From positions 1,959,501 through 2,023,500 of the forward strand of contig JAKTNV010000020.1 of assembly GCA_022747635.1 (NCBI GenBank): 64,000 nucleotides of DNA, given 5' to 3'. This DNA comes from Hetaerina americana (lineage: Eukaryota > Arthropoda > Insecta > Odonata > Calopterygidae). Within the stretch, counting starts at the first letter, position 1. Each line of letters starts with the position of its first letter. The position numbers were made by a program, and so were the translations under genes. Below the pieces are notes generated by a model. That model was given only the letters and a program-made list of their open reading frames with translations. It was not told where the DNA came from and made no database searches. Of the stretch, positions 1-12,875 are shown in pieces.

Positions 1-2789
1 ACGCACTCTGATTGAGCATTGAGTGTTTTTTGAATGGGTCACCTGAGGATTGCGGAAGATTTGTTGGAGGAAAAGTGGTTATTGGCGTGAAAGGGAAGCG
101 TGCATTTGCCAACTCAGAAATGAGAGCGGAAACGTATTTGTTGATAGACAAACGGTTACAAATGCCATCACAATCAAATTAAAGACACCCCACCCGGGTG
201 GGAGGAAGATGCCGATCGAAACCCGCGTCGTTTGTCATTTTGATTTTGTTGGTATTCGGCAGAGGTTGTCTTCCAATAAATATGCTGAATATGCACAGAG
301 TTAACAAAGATAAGAGTCTTTGTTTAATACAAGGGTAGATGCCCCAGAACAGTTCTCGAGGCGCAAGAGCCCTTCGAAATTTGTTTGGAAGAAGGAAGTG
401 CGAAACCGGAAAGGTATTTCGGGGCGAGGAATGCGGAAGGGGAAGCAAGGATTAGCGATGCGCATTCCGTGGATTTGACCACGCCAAGAAAGTCTGCGGG
501 CGTCCAAAGAAACGGAGGGGCAGATTCGTGAGGCGACATGTGAGGACACGTTAATTTTTTAAAATAATTTGGTCTCGTTTTCTCCGGATGGGTCGAATTT
601 CGTCAGTGCAGGGGAAATAGATGGTGATAAGAATACTTCTTATCTAATAATCTGTTAGACCATTATTTCCATTCGATGAGAGTTTGTGGCGAGGATTTGG
701 CCGGGGTCGATCGGTCGGGCAGCCCGCGTTCGTTGAGGGAGTGGTCTTCCGCGAGCTCGTAAAATTCCGTGGTAAGGGCGCGTGATCACACAATCGATCG
801 GGCGCAAACAGAGAGGGGGGTGGGAAAATGGACGGCGAGAGTTTGGTGTGGACTGCGTGAGCAATTGGTCGCAATGCGTTTGCTTTCTGTGAACGGAGGC
901 CCTAGAGATGCATGTTTAAGAATTTTAGAGAGGGATCCGAGATGGCGAAAGTGAAAGAATCCGAATTGGCACTCGCAAATGATAAAAAGGATAATATTTT
1001 ACCCCCACGAGGGAAAAGGCGGTCGCATCGGCCGAGCGTCAGCTTTGAGGGTGTCGTCGTGTTGATTAATGCGCGCATAAAAACTCAAATTCTCATCTCA
1101 TTTGATTGGGGGGAAATAAAGAATTTTGAGCCTAGAAGCGGTAAAGCCCGAAGCCATGTGGAATTCCGTAGAGCAATTAAAAAATTCAAGGAAAGGACGG
1201 CTTTCCAATGGCGTTCGAATACCCCCCAACCCTTTCGCGTCGGGTGGTGCACCACCGCAAAGCACCGCCGTGGGCGACTGAAAGACGACCCCCGGAAGCG
1301 GCGTTATTAATCCGCGAGTCGGATCGTGCGGGGGCGTCGAAGCGAGAGACATCGCCGCGGGGGAGGACGCGGGGCGGCACTCAATAATGCAGAGCAAGGC
1401 AATTCCCCAGCCCCCACCCCCACCCCCCCTCCTCCCACGTGCCCACTCCGTCATGCGGCGGCGACAGCTATTGGGAAACAGGACACGAAGGGTGATCCCC
1501 CTCCGGGTGGGCGCACTTGTCATTTTGCATCATCGCCTGTTCCCAGCCTCTCGGCATCAATCTCGCGACACACGCCCGGCTGAAGAGGGGTCCACGGAGC
1601 CGAGAACCGCACTCTCCGGAAATGCTCGACTCGAACGGGAGTGCGCCGATCGGGGAGGCCGCCCTTCGTGGCTCCCCACCGTGGACGAGTGTCACTTCTC
1701 CGTGCGGCGGCACATTCATGCATGGCCATCGAACGAGGGGTCGTTCGGATGCTGTATATGGCAGGCAAGGGTCGTCAGAGAGGAGATGTAAACCTGACCA
1801 AAATCCCTTTGCTATAGTAACTTTCTAAGCTCAAGATATGTTGCGTCTGCTCGGTCAAATAATCGCAGTCCCGAAGCTACTTTCTTTCCACTATCTCCTC
1901 TGCTCAGGTGACCTGTCTGCACATACGAGGGCAATCCAAAAATTAAAGTATTCAATTATAGGAATAAAAAAGGAACGTTGGGCGGTGGGGCAACTTGTTT
2001 ATGCCAATGCCATACCAGTCCGCCGCCATGGCGAGATGGTGAGCGCTGGACCTCATCTGCCACCTCTTCATGATCGTCTCCTACTGCGGGTGAGGATACC
2101 TGTTGTCTCTCCTCTTCACCCCTGAGAGCACACGGCAATCAGTGGCGGCATTCCTCTTCGCCCAATTCAAGGAAACCAGAGTCTGCCGTCAAAATTACGA
2201 CATCTTTGATTTGGTATCGAAACGGTGTACATTGTTGGTTGACTTCATGGCTCCTCCGACACAAACAAAGAGGCACTGGCGTAAGATACTGAGATAACTC
2301 GGAGACGGGAGATCCAGAAGCGGAGGGAAGAGCAAGAACGTTGAGCAAGTCTCCTCCTCGACGACGCCCGGCCACACGCCACCTATCAAAGCATCGCCCT
2401 CCTGCGACAGCAGCTTGGATGGAGCATCGCCATCTCTTCCCGCTCACCCCTAAGTGCGGACCCATTGACTACCGACAGAGATGTTTCCTAAGAGCAATTG
2501 TTCGGATCGGGGCGCTTCGGCGTTGATGATACGAGGTGGAAGACGAGGTCCAATCGCATCTCAACGACGCACAGTGGTGGACTGGCATGACCTGGAAACA
2601 CAAAAGCTACCCCAGCGCCCATGAAAATGCAACGACCGAAACGCCGATTATATAGAATATTAGAGGGACATTTAAGTTTTACAATGTTGTATCAAATACT
2701 GGAAGTAAACATTTATTTCTATTTCTAAAAAATTAAATATCTTGCTCTTGGGATTACCCTTGTACTACATAATTTTAGGAATTAACTTG
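1..2789. other. No recognised gene; includes a GC-rich block
   Basis: I recognise no gene, RNA or transposon here. Short open frames occur on both strands, but none shows a family motif or a consistent coding pattern. From about 1180 to 1790 the DNA is GC-rich with long C runs (around 1408-1436) and many CpG, which lengthens open frames on both strands by chance. The stretch around 1990-2530 is also moderately GC-rich and unassigned. An unannotated exon cannot be excluded without transcript data. Confidence 0.6.
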
Positions 2790-2799
2790 TTTACATCCA

Positions 2800-2890
2800 T
2801 CCATTCATCCATATAATTCCCCTAAAGTCACCACAAGGGCGTGTGGCGGGAGGTGTTAGGCCACCAGCCATTTGTGCACAATCCCAATGA
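2800..2890 (-). mobile_element. LINE 3'-end fragment (CR1-like)
   Basis: This short repeat shares the blocks GGCGTGTGGCGGG and GGTGTTAGG, in the same order and spacing, with the 3' end of the CR1/L2-like LINE at 46546-46640. Read on the minus strand, the shared blocks are followed by a simple tail of ATGGATG-type units, which appears on the plus strand as ccatccattcatccat. This suggests a severely 5'-truncated LINE insertion that kept only its 3' terminus. No coding sequence remains. Confidence 0.6.
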
Positions 2891-5800
2891 TGACATCTCC
2901 ACACAAATATTAGTATGATCGTGCACTGGAACAAAGTTAATCACACAAAAGAAGTTAGTTACTAACGGTATCATTAAAAGGAGACTCGCCAACATAGAAA
3001 TTAATTATTATGGACTCTAAGATGTAACATACCTTTCTTTAAGAGATTATACGTTTCAATGTTTAAGTAGAATACGCGAATAAACCGCACCTCTTGGGCT
3101 TCAACAGGATATCTCAGAGGTGTTAGAACAAAGACAACATCCGGCATCTGCTCGCGCAATCTTATTAGTTTTAATAAATCTTATACGTTTTTTACACTTT
3201 GTAAAAATCATGTCTCTTAAATAATCTTCCGGGTTCCTGAGCGAAACTTGCACTCATGATCAAAAATTAAAGTGAACTTGTGGTGGTTATTTCGCGTGCA
3301 GGCGTGGCAGCTGGTGCCGAACGAGCCTTAGTGCCGCGCCAGTCTTCGCTGCCCCTCCGCGCACCCCCGGTTGATGCTTCCACCTCACAGCGAGAGGGCA
3401 TCCTGGGAAGTTGCGGTGCCCGCGCTCTCGCGATTGGACTCCGAACTTCTTCCGTCTCCGCTTCGACCATGTTCCTCCGCGATTGAGGCCATCACCTTGC
3501 GGGACGCGTGTTGCCAATACGGAGGATTCCCTTGGCCGTTGTGGGGTGCCGCTCTACCAAGGGCACCACGGTTCCCTAGGTAGTCCCAGCAGGAAATTTC
3601 GATACGCTTGAATAAATGCTCTCTTTCAGGATACCAGGTCCGCTTGAACGAGGAGCCATTTTTAAGATTCCGATTTGATTGTGTTTTGGCGATATTTGCA
3701 CATTCAGGGTTTAGAATTGATAGTTCTTTTTGGTTCGCTTGCGTGACTCTTTCCGCCCAACAACACTTTATTGGTGGAGCAGCCGAGAGGATATATCCAG
3801 AATCGACGGAACTTATAGCTCAAATCCGGACGTAATAACCATATGGCAGAGGCCTCATGCCCTGTCAATAAGGACGCTGAATACGCCACTGGGTTTATGC
3901 GAGCTCGCCAGAATAAGAGGACGTTCAAAGAAACACAAACCTGCAAATTCAAATATCGATACACACTCCTCATTTCCACGACCAAGGTTTCAACACTGCG
4001 CGGCATAATCAGCCGACTCAAACCATGTTCGGGGAAGGTGTGCAACATTTTCAACTAGCGGAACTTCAATGTTTTAATTCGTCTGGACGATGGAAGGCCC
4101 ACAACAGTTTCACAAGGGATAAGATTTGTTTCAATGGCTCTCTCTTTTCTAAACTAAGTATGTATGCTTCGACATAGGCCGGGATCCACGTCCGAGGGAT
4201 GTGCGGAGGGAGGGCCCCCTCTGCGCCGGATAACAAAATCCCCCTCCGAAATTCCTCTCGGAGCATCGGGGCCAACCCTGGCAGTGGCACGGGGTGGGTA
4301 GGAAGGGGGGCGGAGGCAGAGTAGGGGTGCGGTTTGTCGAGGGCGGGGGTGGAGTGGACGGGGGTGGAGTGGACGGGGGTGGAGTGGACAGGGGTGGCAG
4401 TACATGTATGAGATGGACGATGGCACCCTTCGTGGGTTATTCGAGGGGTGTTTTCGGCCCTTGTTTGGCATGGAAAGGGGGAGGAGCGAAGAGAGGGGGC
4501 GGACGGGGGATGCAGGGGGGCATCCTCGTGCCAGGTCGCCCCAAGGACGGGCATAATCAAGGGACACAAAAGCCATTTCCGAGTGGATTCACTCCTCCGT
4601 TCATTGCACGCACACTTGAATATGAACACTGGCACACACGAACGCCGCCGCGACATCCACCGACGTAAGCACTCCCTTCACATTGCCCCCTCACATCTAA
4701 ACATTTCATTCTTCACCTAATTATTATTGCAAATTGCACAAATGCATAGATTACTTTCTTCACTCTATAAGTTTAGATTCGAAGTCGATTTATATGCATA
4801 ACAACTGACAACAATATTATAACCATCGTTCCCAGCCTTACTGAAGCAGGATTCTTCGATGTCCCAGCAATGAATGTCTGAGCTGGAGAAACAAGTGATG
4901 TCTTATCGAACGCAACCATGGAATTTAGAGTAATTACTTAAGCATACATTTACCAATTTTATTCTCGACAGTACCTTCTGTTCAAAAGTATTCTACAAAT
5001 GGATTTCTATTGCGGGGACCATCTATTTTCTCAAATGACTGTTACAAGGCATTGAGACTTAATTGAATATAGGGTTTCCATAATATTATTTTATCAACTG
5101 CGAATATTATGCTTCTTTGTAAACAGGAAGTATATCACTAAAAAAGACACACATCTTACTACACCCATTTTCAAGTTGCAATTTTTAAGGTGCAATGACA
5201 TCGACAGAGTTTAAAATAGGTTTTCAATCAAGGGAAATATTGGTTCTAATATAAATTCGATTTCATGTACTCCCCATTTTGGGATCGTTCCTTGAAGATT
5301 GAAGAAAAATAAACAAGGGAAAAGATTTTCGCTTTTTCTTATCTTTAGGTGACAGGTTAATGCTATTTTAACGCGTAAATAGTTTCTCGGCATGAAAATT
5401 TTATTGAAAATTAGGGTACAGTTTCACAGTTGCGGCCGAGCGGAAGAAATCCTTTTCCCAGCATCGGGAGACTGAGCTGAAAGTGGAAACTGAATTTCAA
5501 CCCTTAAAATTTTACATTCTTCCAAATCATTATTGGGTATATGTACCTTATTTCGTAATACACGTGTAATATTTCAATGCTTCACACTGGTCAGCATTTT
5601 CTTTATGGAATCTTGTCGTACTTGAGGAGAAAATATTATACAATCGTTGAAAATTATTCATTATTCAACTAACTATTTTGCTTTACTAAAAAACTAGTTC
5701 CACCTATGTCACTCGAAATAATATTCAAAACCTCTCAACTATTTTCAGTTTCTTAATGCACTGTCTTTGGGATACGCGACATTATATATTTTTAAAAACA

Positions 5801-6904
5801 TATTCATCTATAAAACAAGTCTCCTCAGCTTAGTAAACCTCTTACTAATGTGGTCTAGATACAAGACCTGTACTCAAGATTTTTATTATATTTCTCATGG
5901 AGCTGAAAGAGTTTGGGAGACCCTGCCGGCCCTTAACATTCTTTAATTCCCACACCATTCAAAATTCATCGTGGCTCACCGCTTACGGGCCTATCTGTTA
6001 GGCAATGCTTCATTTATTATTAAGCAGCATGCCTATTTTTCATCAGAATATTTTGAAAACTCGGTCGTCTCATCGAAGTTGATTTCACTCGCTCATGCCG
6101 TTCCTCTCCCACTGTCCCCGTTCTCTCAAACCACGCATTCGTGACAATAGGAGATGGTGCCACTCCCTCCCGCCTACGTCTCCCCCCACCTCCTCTCCCT
6201 CCCTCTCCCATTGGACGGCATTCACTTGTTTGATTCCTTTGTCCTTAAAAGAGTGCCCCGGTGTCTTGTTGGGCACTTGACGAGGACCCCACCCACTTCA
6301 TCCTTCTCTCCCCCCTGCCCCCCCCGTGCCACTCCTAATCAAGGGGGATATCCCTAATCCTCCCGACGCTCTCCACCTCGCAACACCCCCCCCCCCCCTC
6401 CGGATCACGCGTACACCCTTATCCCGCGAGTGGCAAAGCTTCACGTGGGAGCCGACTCCCCCCTCCCCCTAGTCCCACCCCCTAGTGCCATCCCTCTTCG
6501 CCCATCTCCTCCCCTCCCCGCTCTCGCCACATGAATACCAACCTTACCATTTAGATACGTGTACATTCGCGCACGAGTGGTGATTCGCGCTCATCATGGC
6601 GCCAATGCACGTTCTCTCCCGGGCAATTGGCCCACCACAGTCTTGGTCTGCCCATTTGAGCCAAGTTGCCATCCCTGGAAATAATGCATATCGCGTGGAC
6701 GTCCAAAGGGTTTCTTCCTTGCTCCCATTATTTTCTCTACCATTCGTCTCAAGAGTCCACTGCCTTCTTTCCTAAATCATTCGGTGATTTCGGAAAATGA
6801 TGAAATCGCCTTTATCGCGGTACACCTGAAAATTTCCACTTTCATTCAAATTTTCGGCGTTTCTCCAACTTCACCTGTTCACCTCTTGCACGTTTAAATG
6901 GTAC
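2891..6904. other. No recognised gene; AT-rich with two biased blocks
   Basis: I see no recognisable coding sequence. About 4160-4560 is GC-rich and contains a 15-bp minisatellite. About 6090-6540 is strongly pyrimidine-rich on the plus strand (CCCTCCC-type runs and a C run near 6385-6400). The 116-codon minus-strand open frame at 3704-4054 has no family I recognise. The segment 4740-6080 is AT-rich and featureless to my reading. Confidence 0.6.
4344..4398. repeat. 15-bp minisatellite
   Basis: The unit GGGTGGAGTGGACGG is repeated a little over three times with few changes. It would read as a GGGVD-type pentapeptide repeat, but the surrounding frame shows no protein family, so I treat it as a simple repeat within a GC-rich block. 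Confidence 0.85.
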
Positions 6905-6965
6905 CCTGCAAGCCCCCACCAGGGTGTGCGCCAGGGGTGATTCCAAAGGAGAGATGACACATCAA
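6905..6965 (-). repeat. Short interspersed repeat (CCACCAGGGTGTG family)
   Basis: The core ccaccagggtgtg...ccaggggtgattcca resembles the repeats at 15722-15785 and 16530-16600. It is more weakly similar to the CR1-like LINE 3' end at 46546-46640. It is probably a 3' terminal fragment of a related LINE or a SINE sharing that terminus. The orientation is assigned only by analogy with the 46-kb copy. Confidence 0.4.
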
Positions 6966-7923
6966 AGTTTAATTTTTCTTCGGAGTTAGTTATCAATAGA
7001 AATTGAAACTTCTGCATCAATTGAAAACTTTGCCACTGCAGAGTATAATCTCATAGGCATGTGTTTGGACCTGCGATACAATAGTGCACAAAGACCTCCT
7101 GCTAACGTCGCTTGATCCTCAGGTATAAAGATGTTTCTGTCAATAAATGCGTGACCCGCAAATGAGTGTATTTTACTCTTATGCCGTTCTAACGCCATTA
7201 ACGTAATGAATGAATAAAATAAGTCCGATATCGCTCCCTTTGGCAAACACTAAAAGACTTCAATTGCATTATAGTTAACTCCACGCATGACGAAGCAATA
7301 ATTTTATGAGGCTATGTTATATTTTACCTGCGCATAAACATTGAGAGTGGCTTGGAAGGAAACTCTTTGATAAAAGCTGTTTTATTTAGTCTAGTTAAAA
7401 AACCGGACGGTTGGGAAATTTAATTAAAAGAGAAGGTTGAGTCTCGCAGCCAAACTTAAGGAAACCGTAGTGATTTCTCCCCAATAAGTAATTGTCTCAT
7501 TTTCGAGGCAAATAACTTTAGGATCCATGAGCATGAATTTGTTTTTATCTATAATTGTTCCCCTCGGTTCCTTTCTCTTTCCAATATCAATGTTACATCG
7601 ACTGTTTTCCACTCGTTGGGAACCTTGCGACTAATTAAAGACCAAAGGAATGAAGAACACAAGGCATTTTTTCACGTAATATTATTTCAGACACGAGTAG
7701 TTTCGACGCAAAGGCCTCATCTTTAGGGACCTATGTAGCGACATTTCTCAAGATGATGGATTTCCGCGTAGTTGAGCCTGATACCATCGAGATTAATAAG
7801 GGCTTCTTAACTATGAAATTCGGATACAACGTTACCCCAAAGCTATTTATTTAAATGCGAGGTGATATTTGATCGGGCCCAGAGATATGTTCGGATAAAT
7901 CTCACTTTTGGTATACGTTAATA

Positions 7924-8875
7924 CAGGGTTAGTCACAATAGACTCTCTTGCTTAAAAAATTGACCGAAGAGCGCATAAGTAAAATAGCGGAGTGAGAGTA
8001 GTGTCTTTGTCTGAGGGAAATAACGCCATTTGTAGTGATTACCATGATGTGGTCTGGAGAGCATCGAGGCTCTGTCGTAGAAACGTTCTTTAAGAACAAT
8101 GATAGTGTGGTGGCGACGCAGAGGGCGCTGTGGTCTATCAAAGCAGCGCATTTTCACCTCTCCGGCTCAGTAAATAAGAAACATTTTTGTTACTAGGCGA
8201 CTGACAACCATCACGAACTTCACCCGAGACCTCTTCAAAGCCCCAAAGTGACAGTTTAGTGCGCTGTGTCCTCCATAGGCATTAATGAGCCTTACTTTTT
8301 TGAATCTCGTGTTTCAACTGTTACTATGATCTTTGTGCGCTATTGTGAGATGCTGGAGGACTTTTTACTCCCCAAAATGGAAGAGTATGCTGAGGAATAT
8401 GACAGAGAAGCCCTTTGGTTTCAACAGAATGGTGCCACGGCTCATACCGCCCGTCGCTACCACAAAAATCCTGCAAGAACAATTTCCCGGCCTCCTGATC
8501 TCCTCGCGAGGGGATGTTCCATGGCCCACTCGCTCCCCGGATTTGGGCCCATGTGATTTTTTTCTTTGAGGATATCTCAAAGCTGAGGTTAACAAGGTTC
8601 GACCGAGGACCTTGGAAGCTCTCAAGGAGGCAATTGCAGATGTCATCGCTGGAATAACGCAAGGTATGCCGAGAAGAGTTTTCGAAAACGTTTTTGAATG
8701 ACTCAACATGTACATCGCTCACCAAGGTCGTCACTAGGATGAAATAATTTTTAAAACCTTCCAAAAAAATTATATTGAATTAGTTTTAAGAAATAGAAAC
8801 CTTTTTTAATTATCTTGCTTTCTTTATTTTTTCAATTTACCCGCCAAATCAAGGAGTCCATTCTGCTCCACCCTG
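7924..8875 (+). mobile_element. Mariner-like element, both TIRs, decayed transposase
   Basis: The element is bounded by imperfect terminal inverted repeats. The left end begins CAGGGTTAGTCACAATAGAC and the right end, on the minus strand, begins CAGGGTGGAGCAGAATGGAC. A TA dinucleotide lies at both edges, as expected for Tc1/mariner insertion. Transposase remnants read in the plus direction. An N-terminal helix-turn-helix part is near 8060-8140, then an LSGSVNKKH-type segment near 8155, WFQQNGATAHTARR at about 8417-8458, and a PWPTRSPDLGPCDFF block at about 8520-8567. The catalytic Asp in the usual QQDGATAH motif is Asn here, and several frameshifts and stops separate the parts. The roughly 40-residue spacing between the acidic motifs would fit a DD41D-type group rather than classical DD34D, but that is inference. 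It is non-functional. Confidence 0.85.
8100..8764 (+). pseudogene. Mariner-type transposase pseudogene
   Basis: This is the coding remnant of the element above; a functional version would cut and paste the element at TA targets. Visible pieces are GINEPYFFE near 8277, EYDREALWFQQNGATAHTAR at 8398-8455, the SRGDVPWPTRSPDLGPCDFF region that continues in a second frame to about 8569, and a C-terminal segment RPRTLEALKEAIADVIAGIT near 8600. Frame changes occur near 8460 and 8570, and a stop follows CDFFL. The D-to-N change in the second catalytic motif alone would abolish activity. Confidence 0.85.
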
Positions 8876-10868
8876 TATTTCGCCAAGTAAAATTTCAATT
8901 GCCAGCATTGGATGGAATAACTAAAGAGGTAAACTATCGGAGACATTTGGTAAGCACTTGATGAAAACACATTGAAAAAGATGCTTAGTAAGTGAATATT
9001 TTTTGATTTGCCATTTTCCCTTTCGTATTATTCGTTTTTCAGTTTCAGTTAACTGTTGACTATTTCCCTGAACCTCCCCTGCAACGAATTAAAATTGTTT
9101 CGGGTTGTCATTCAATTTTTCAGCTAATTTTTTCTTAAAATTCTCCCTTCGGTTTTAGGAAGACTTCCTCGACATCGTCCCTAGATTTCATAAAATCGTG
9201 CATAATCTCATTTCGTTCCTGAGCAGTGTATTTTCATAGAGGTGTGACGCATTCCTTAACGTCTTATGGATTTCCCAACTCACGTCCTCTCTCTATAATC
9301 CATGCTCTCATTTACTAAATTGCTTTGACCACTGAGTGCGCGAGGCCGAGGATGTTATTCAACATATCCCCTTTATTTTGGAGTCCAGAATCATGTTTAA
9401 AATTGACAAAATGATGATGATACTCCCTTTTGAATAAATTATAATATCCATTTACTTGACAACAAATCATTCTTTTATTCCTTGAGTATCAGAGTACACT
9501 TAGAGGAGGTTCAGCGTTCAGTAGTCGGCGATGGGAAATTCCTTCAGCACTTTCAACAGCTGGGACCTCTTTTGAGTTTGTTAGTGGACACAATGCCCTC
9601 CGCTCGCCCCGGCGGTTGACGTCAGAAGGTCAACGCGAAAGAATGTGAAAGTGACACGCAGATATGTCTGAAGATAAATTCTGATGAAAAATTGTTTCCC
9701 AGCCAATGTGGGGACCGCTGTAATATCCAACGATTATTTTGCTTCACTTTTTTAGGCACGAGAGCCTGTGACCAGATAGTCTAATTCAATATTGAATGAA
9801 TGCTCGTGCCTAGATGCGCCCACGTGGCTTATTTTAGATCAAGGACTTTTAATTCAACACCAAACAGTCTCTAAATTAATAAAACAGATATTGTTTCATT
9901 GGTTCATAGGTCCTTGCTTGATTATTTGGTGAGGAGGTTTTTCTTATTGAAATCTATTTCCCTGATTATCCTTTCATCAAGTTTTCTTTTATTCTCCCTA
10001 GTCTATCTCCTGCGTACCTCTCCAACACCGTGGCTGAATTCACCGAAAGCAATAATGTTTGGCGCTGAAGGGAATGAGGAACTGACCTTCAGGCTGACTC
10101 GCTACACTCTGATTGAACAATGCTCTCACGGCCGACGCCCCACCGCTCACGACCTCCACTGCAAAATGAACTCCGGAATGATTCGGGGGGTTCAACCTTT
10201 TTAAACCTTAACCTATATACTCCTCTCCATCCGATTTATTTCAACTGCTGTTACTTTCCACCGAACTCAAAGATGTCAGTACATAAAAAGTATCTTTATA
10301 ATCACACCATATCATAGGAGTCTTAATCCATGAAGAAATGGTATTATTTCCGTACTTTCGGCCGTAAAAGGTTGGAGGACGATAAACGATCGGCGCCAGT
10401 TCGGAATCCTCCTCCTCCTTTGTTCGATATTCCAGGTGGCGCCTCAGGGGGCACCTGGCACCAGAGCTGCGGGATATGCGTGAGCACCAGATCCTCGGAG
10501 AAATAAGATATGTTTCGGCTCCATTTGGAATGATTACATTTGGGTTGTTCCGGTGCGCTCGTCAACCGATCAAAGTTTTCACTTCGAGCGCCGTTATCGG
10601 TATCGGAGTGTTGCGCGTTATATTTACTGATACATCGCTATTATTACTCAGTAGGGCTGAGTCTTGGGTTGGGAGATGAGCCGTCTTCACCAAGGAGAGG
10701 GGAAAGGGTGGAAAAATGAAACATTTTACATGCATATTTGTTACTGGTAGTCTCCCATTTAAGTTACGTAGATTTGGATGGACACAACCCCAACATACCG
10801 TACTTTACTCTAAAAGACACAGCTTGATACACCACTCCACAATGAACAGTTCTTCAATGCCCCGCATA
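8876..10868. other. No recognised gene
   Basis: This is mostly AT-rich sequence without transposon motifs or a convincing open frame. The 101-codon plus-strand frame at 9899-10204 starts with a hydrophobic stretch (FFLLKSISLIILSSSFLLFSLVYLL region) but has no family resemblance and no supporting context. I do not call it a gene. Confidence 0.6.
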
Positions 10869-10870
10869 CG

Positions 10871-11085
10871 TAACTCCTCCCTTCATTCCCTCCCCTCCCT
10901 CCCTTCACTCCCTCCCTTCACTCCCTCTCTTATTCCCTCCCTTTATTCCCTCCCTTCACTCCCTCCCTTCACTCCCTCCCTTCACTCCCTCTCTTATTCC
11001 CTCCGTTTATTCCCTCCCCTAACTCCCTCCCTTCACTCCCTCCCTTCATTCCCTCCCTTCATTCCCTCCCTTCACTCCCGCACTT
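10871..11085. repeat. 13-bp pyrimidine minisatellite with higher-order period
   Basis: The unit CTCCCTCCCTTCA and close variants repeat across about 215 bp. A variant block containing TCTCTTATTCCCTCC recurs about 64 bp later (near 10927 and 10991), which suggests unequal exchange of a five-unit block. The open frame through it reads as a Ser/Leu/Pro repeat and is a by-product of the repeat. The plus strand is almost pure pyrimidine. Confidence 0.9.
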
Positions 11086-11090
11086 GCCTA

Positions 11091-12875
11091 CACCACACTC
11101 CCCCGCCCCTCCATCACACTCTTCTAGCTTTCGACCGCCGACAAAAATGCCCTGCATCAACCTCCATCATCTCATTTGCGTTTCTCAAACAGTTATTGAT
11201 ATTATTAATATTATTGATACAACACAATTAGATATATTGTTATAAAGGGATATTTTCGAATCATAACTTTCAAATCTAGAGTTTACTAAGGCATAATTCG
11301 ATAGTTAAAAGTCGGAGTATTAGAACGTCCACAATCACAGCCCAGATATTATTCTTAACTATGAATAGACCTTTGCGAAATGGTCACCATGTAGCCGGGA
11401 GCAGGAGAGTATGTTTGATGGGGGTGCGGGCGCTCCCAGGGGCGGCCCAGGAACCAGGGGCGCTCGCTCGTCCATCGCATTCTCATTTCTCCCTCGAGCG
11501 CGCACAGAGCACGGCACACAACCGACACCAACCAACAACCCCCTCCCCCCAGGGGAAGCGAGGGAGGACTTGCCCGCGGTGCGTCATCCCCCCCGTGGGA
11601 CCGGCACCCCGATTCGGCCACCCCACCCTCAAGAGATGAGCACACACGTGTAAAAAAGAACCTTTTCCCGGGAAACCCCTTCCTCCACCCTGAATCGACA
11701 CGCATTAAACCTCTGGGGTCGCACACAAGGGGGGGGGGGCGATTCTCATAGGCCAGCGTATGTTATCCTATGTATAAATCTCAATTTGGGAATTCGATTA
11801 GGAAACGTTGATGTGCGAGGGTATATAAAAACGGGGCGCTGGGAGGGGGATGGAAATGAGAAATTCCCGATCTCCCCCCTTCACCCCCTGTTCCCTTTTC
11901 GCCCCTCGTCCCCTTTTCACCCCCCCGTCCCCTTGCGGGGTGCTCCCTCCGAATCACCGCCACCCGACCCACGCACAAACGCACAGCACCGCAGCGCCCG
12001 ACCACCCTCCCCGCACCTCGCCGGAGTGCGGCCCCTCGGCCGCATAATCATCCCCCATTTCGCCTTCATCTCGAGGGACGGGGGGAGGGGGTGCAAATGG
12101 AACCGGTGGCGGAGGGTGTGAGTGGCTGGGGGAAAATGGGTTGGAGGCGTTCTTACCCCCTACCCGCTGTGGTGCGGTGTAAGGTGCATACGGAGGAGGC
12201 GGCGGACCACGAGGGTCCCTCGATGCGAGGGGGCGCCGCCCTGGAGGCGAGCGAGGCACGTCTCCGTGCCACACTTCATTCTCGGCCTGCTTACACCCAA
12301 CTCCCGACAGTGCTTCACTTTCGATGGCCCTCGCACGACGCCCCAGCCACGGAATACCCCGGGGGCGGAAGAAGGTGTGGGGGTTGCACATCCCGCCCTC
12401 CCCCGACCGAAGGGAATCCCTCATTTCCTCGGTGGAAAATCAAATGGCCCGATATTCGACTGCTGATTGGTTCTTCTTCGGCGGCGAAGGAGCGTCGTGC
12501 GAATACGGGCGCTCGCGCGATGGAGACTTGAGGGCCGGGGGGGGGGGCAGGGGGGGGGGGTCCTTTGACGCCCCTTCCCCTTGCCCAATTTCCTCTCCCC
12601 GCCACACGGATCCCAGGGGGGTGCCGCTCTGTCACTTCGTTACGTCAGCTATTTTAAGGATCCCCTCAGTGAAGGCGTGGATCCTCGGCGTTGCGTGGCG
12701 CGCGCGAACACAAAGCGGGAGAAGGAACGGATGCCGGGAGAGTGGGTGTCAGGAGGCATCATCGGTGAGTGTTCAAGCACAGGGATCGAGGGGCGTAGAT
12801 GGGATGAGGGCGCCGCTGTGCCCGTGGGATGGGGGGTCACCAGTGACCACACCTGGTTCGAGGGGGTCGGGGAAA
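11091..12875. other. GC- and CpG-rich block, no recognised gene
   Basis: From about 11380 to 12870 the DNA is GC-rich with many CpG and long homopolymer G or C runs (for example 11729-11740 and 12538-12560). Several overlapping open frames exist on both strands, as expected from base composition, and none shows a recognised domain. A good TATA-like octamer, TATATAAA, lies at about 11822-11829 on the plus strand within this block. The block could be a promoter-proximal CpG island of an unrecognised gene, but I cannot support an exon. Confidence 0.5.

Noticed and set aside
9617..9624. TGACGTCA palindrome (CRE-like), also at 26936-26943
   Set aside because: An 8-base motif is expected about once per window by chance, and no gene context supports a regulatory site.
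10716..11231. 171-codon frame with Ser/Leu/Pro repeats
   Set aside because: It is the translation of a 13-bp minisatellite with no family resemblance at either end.
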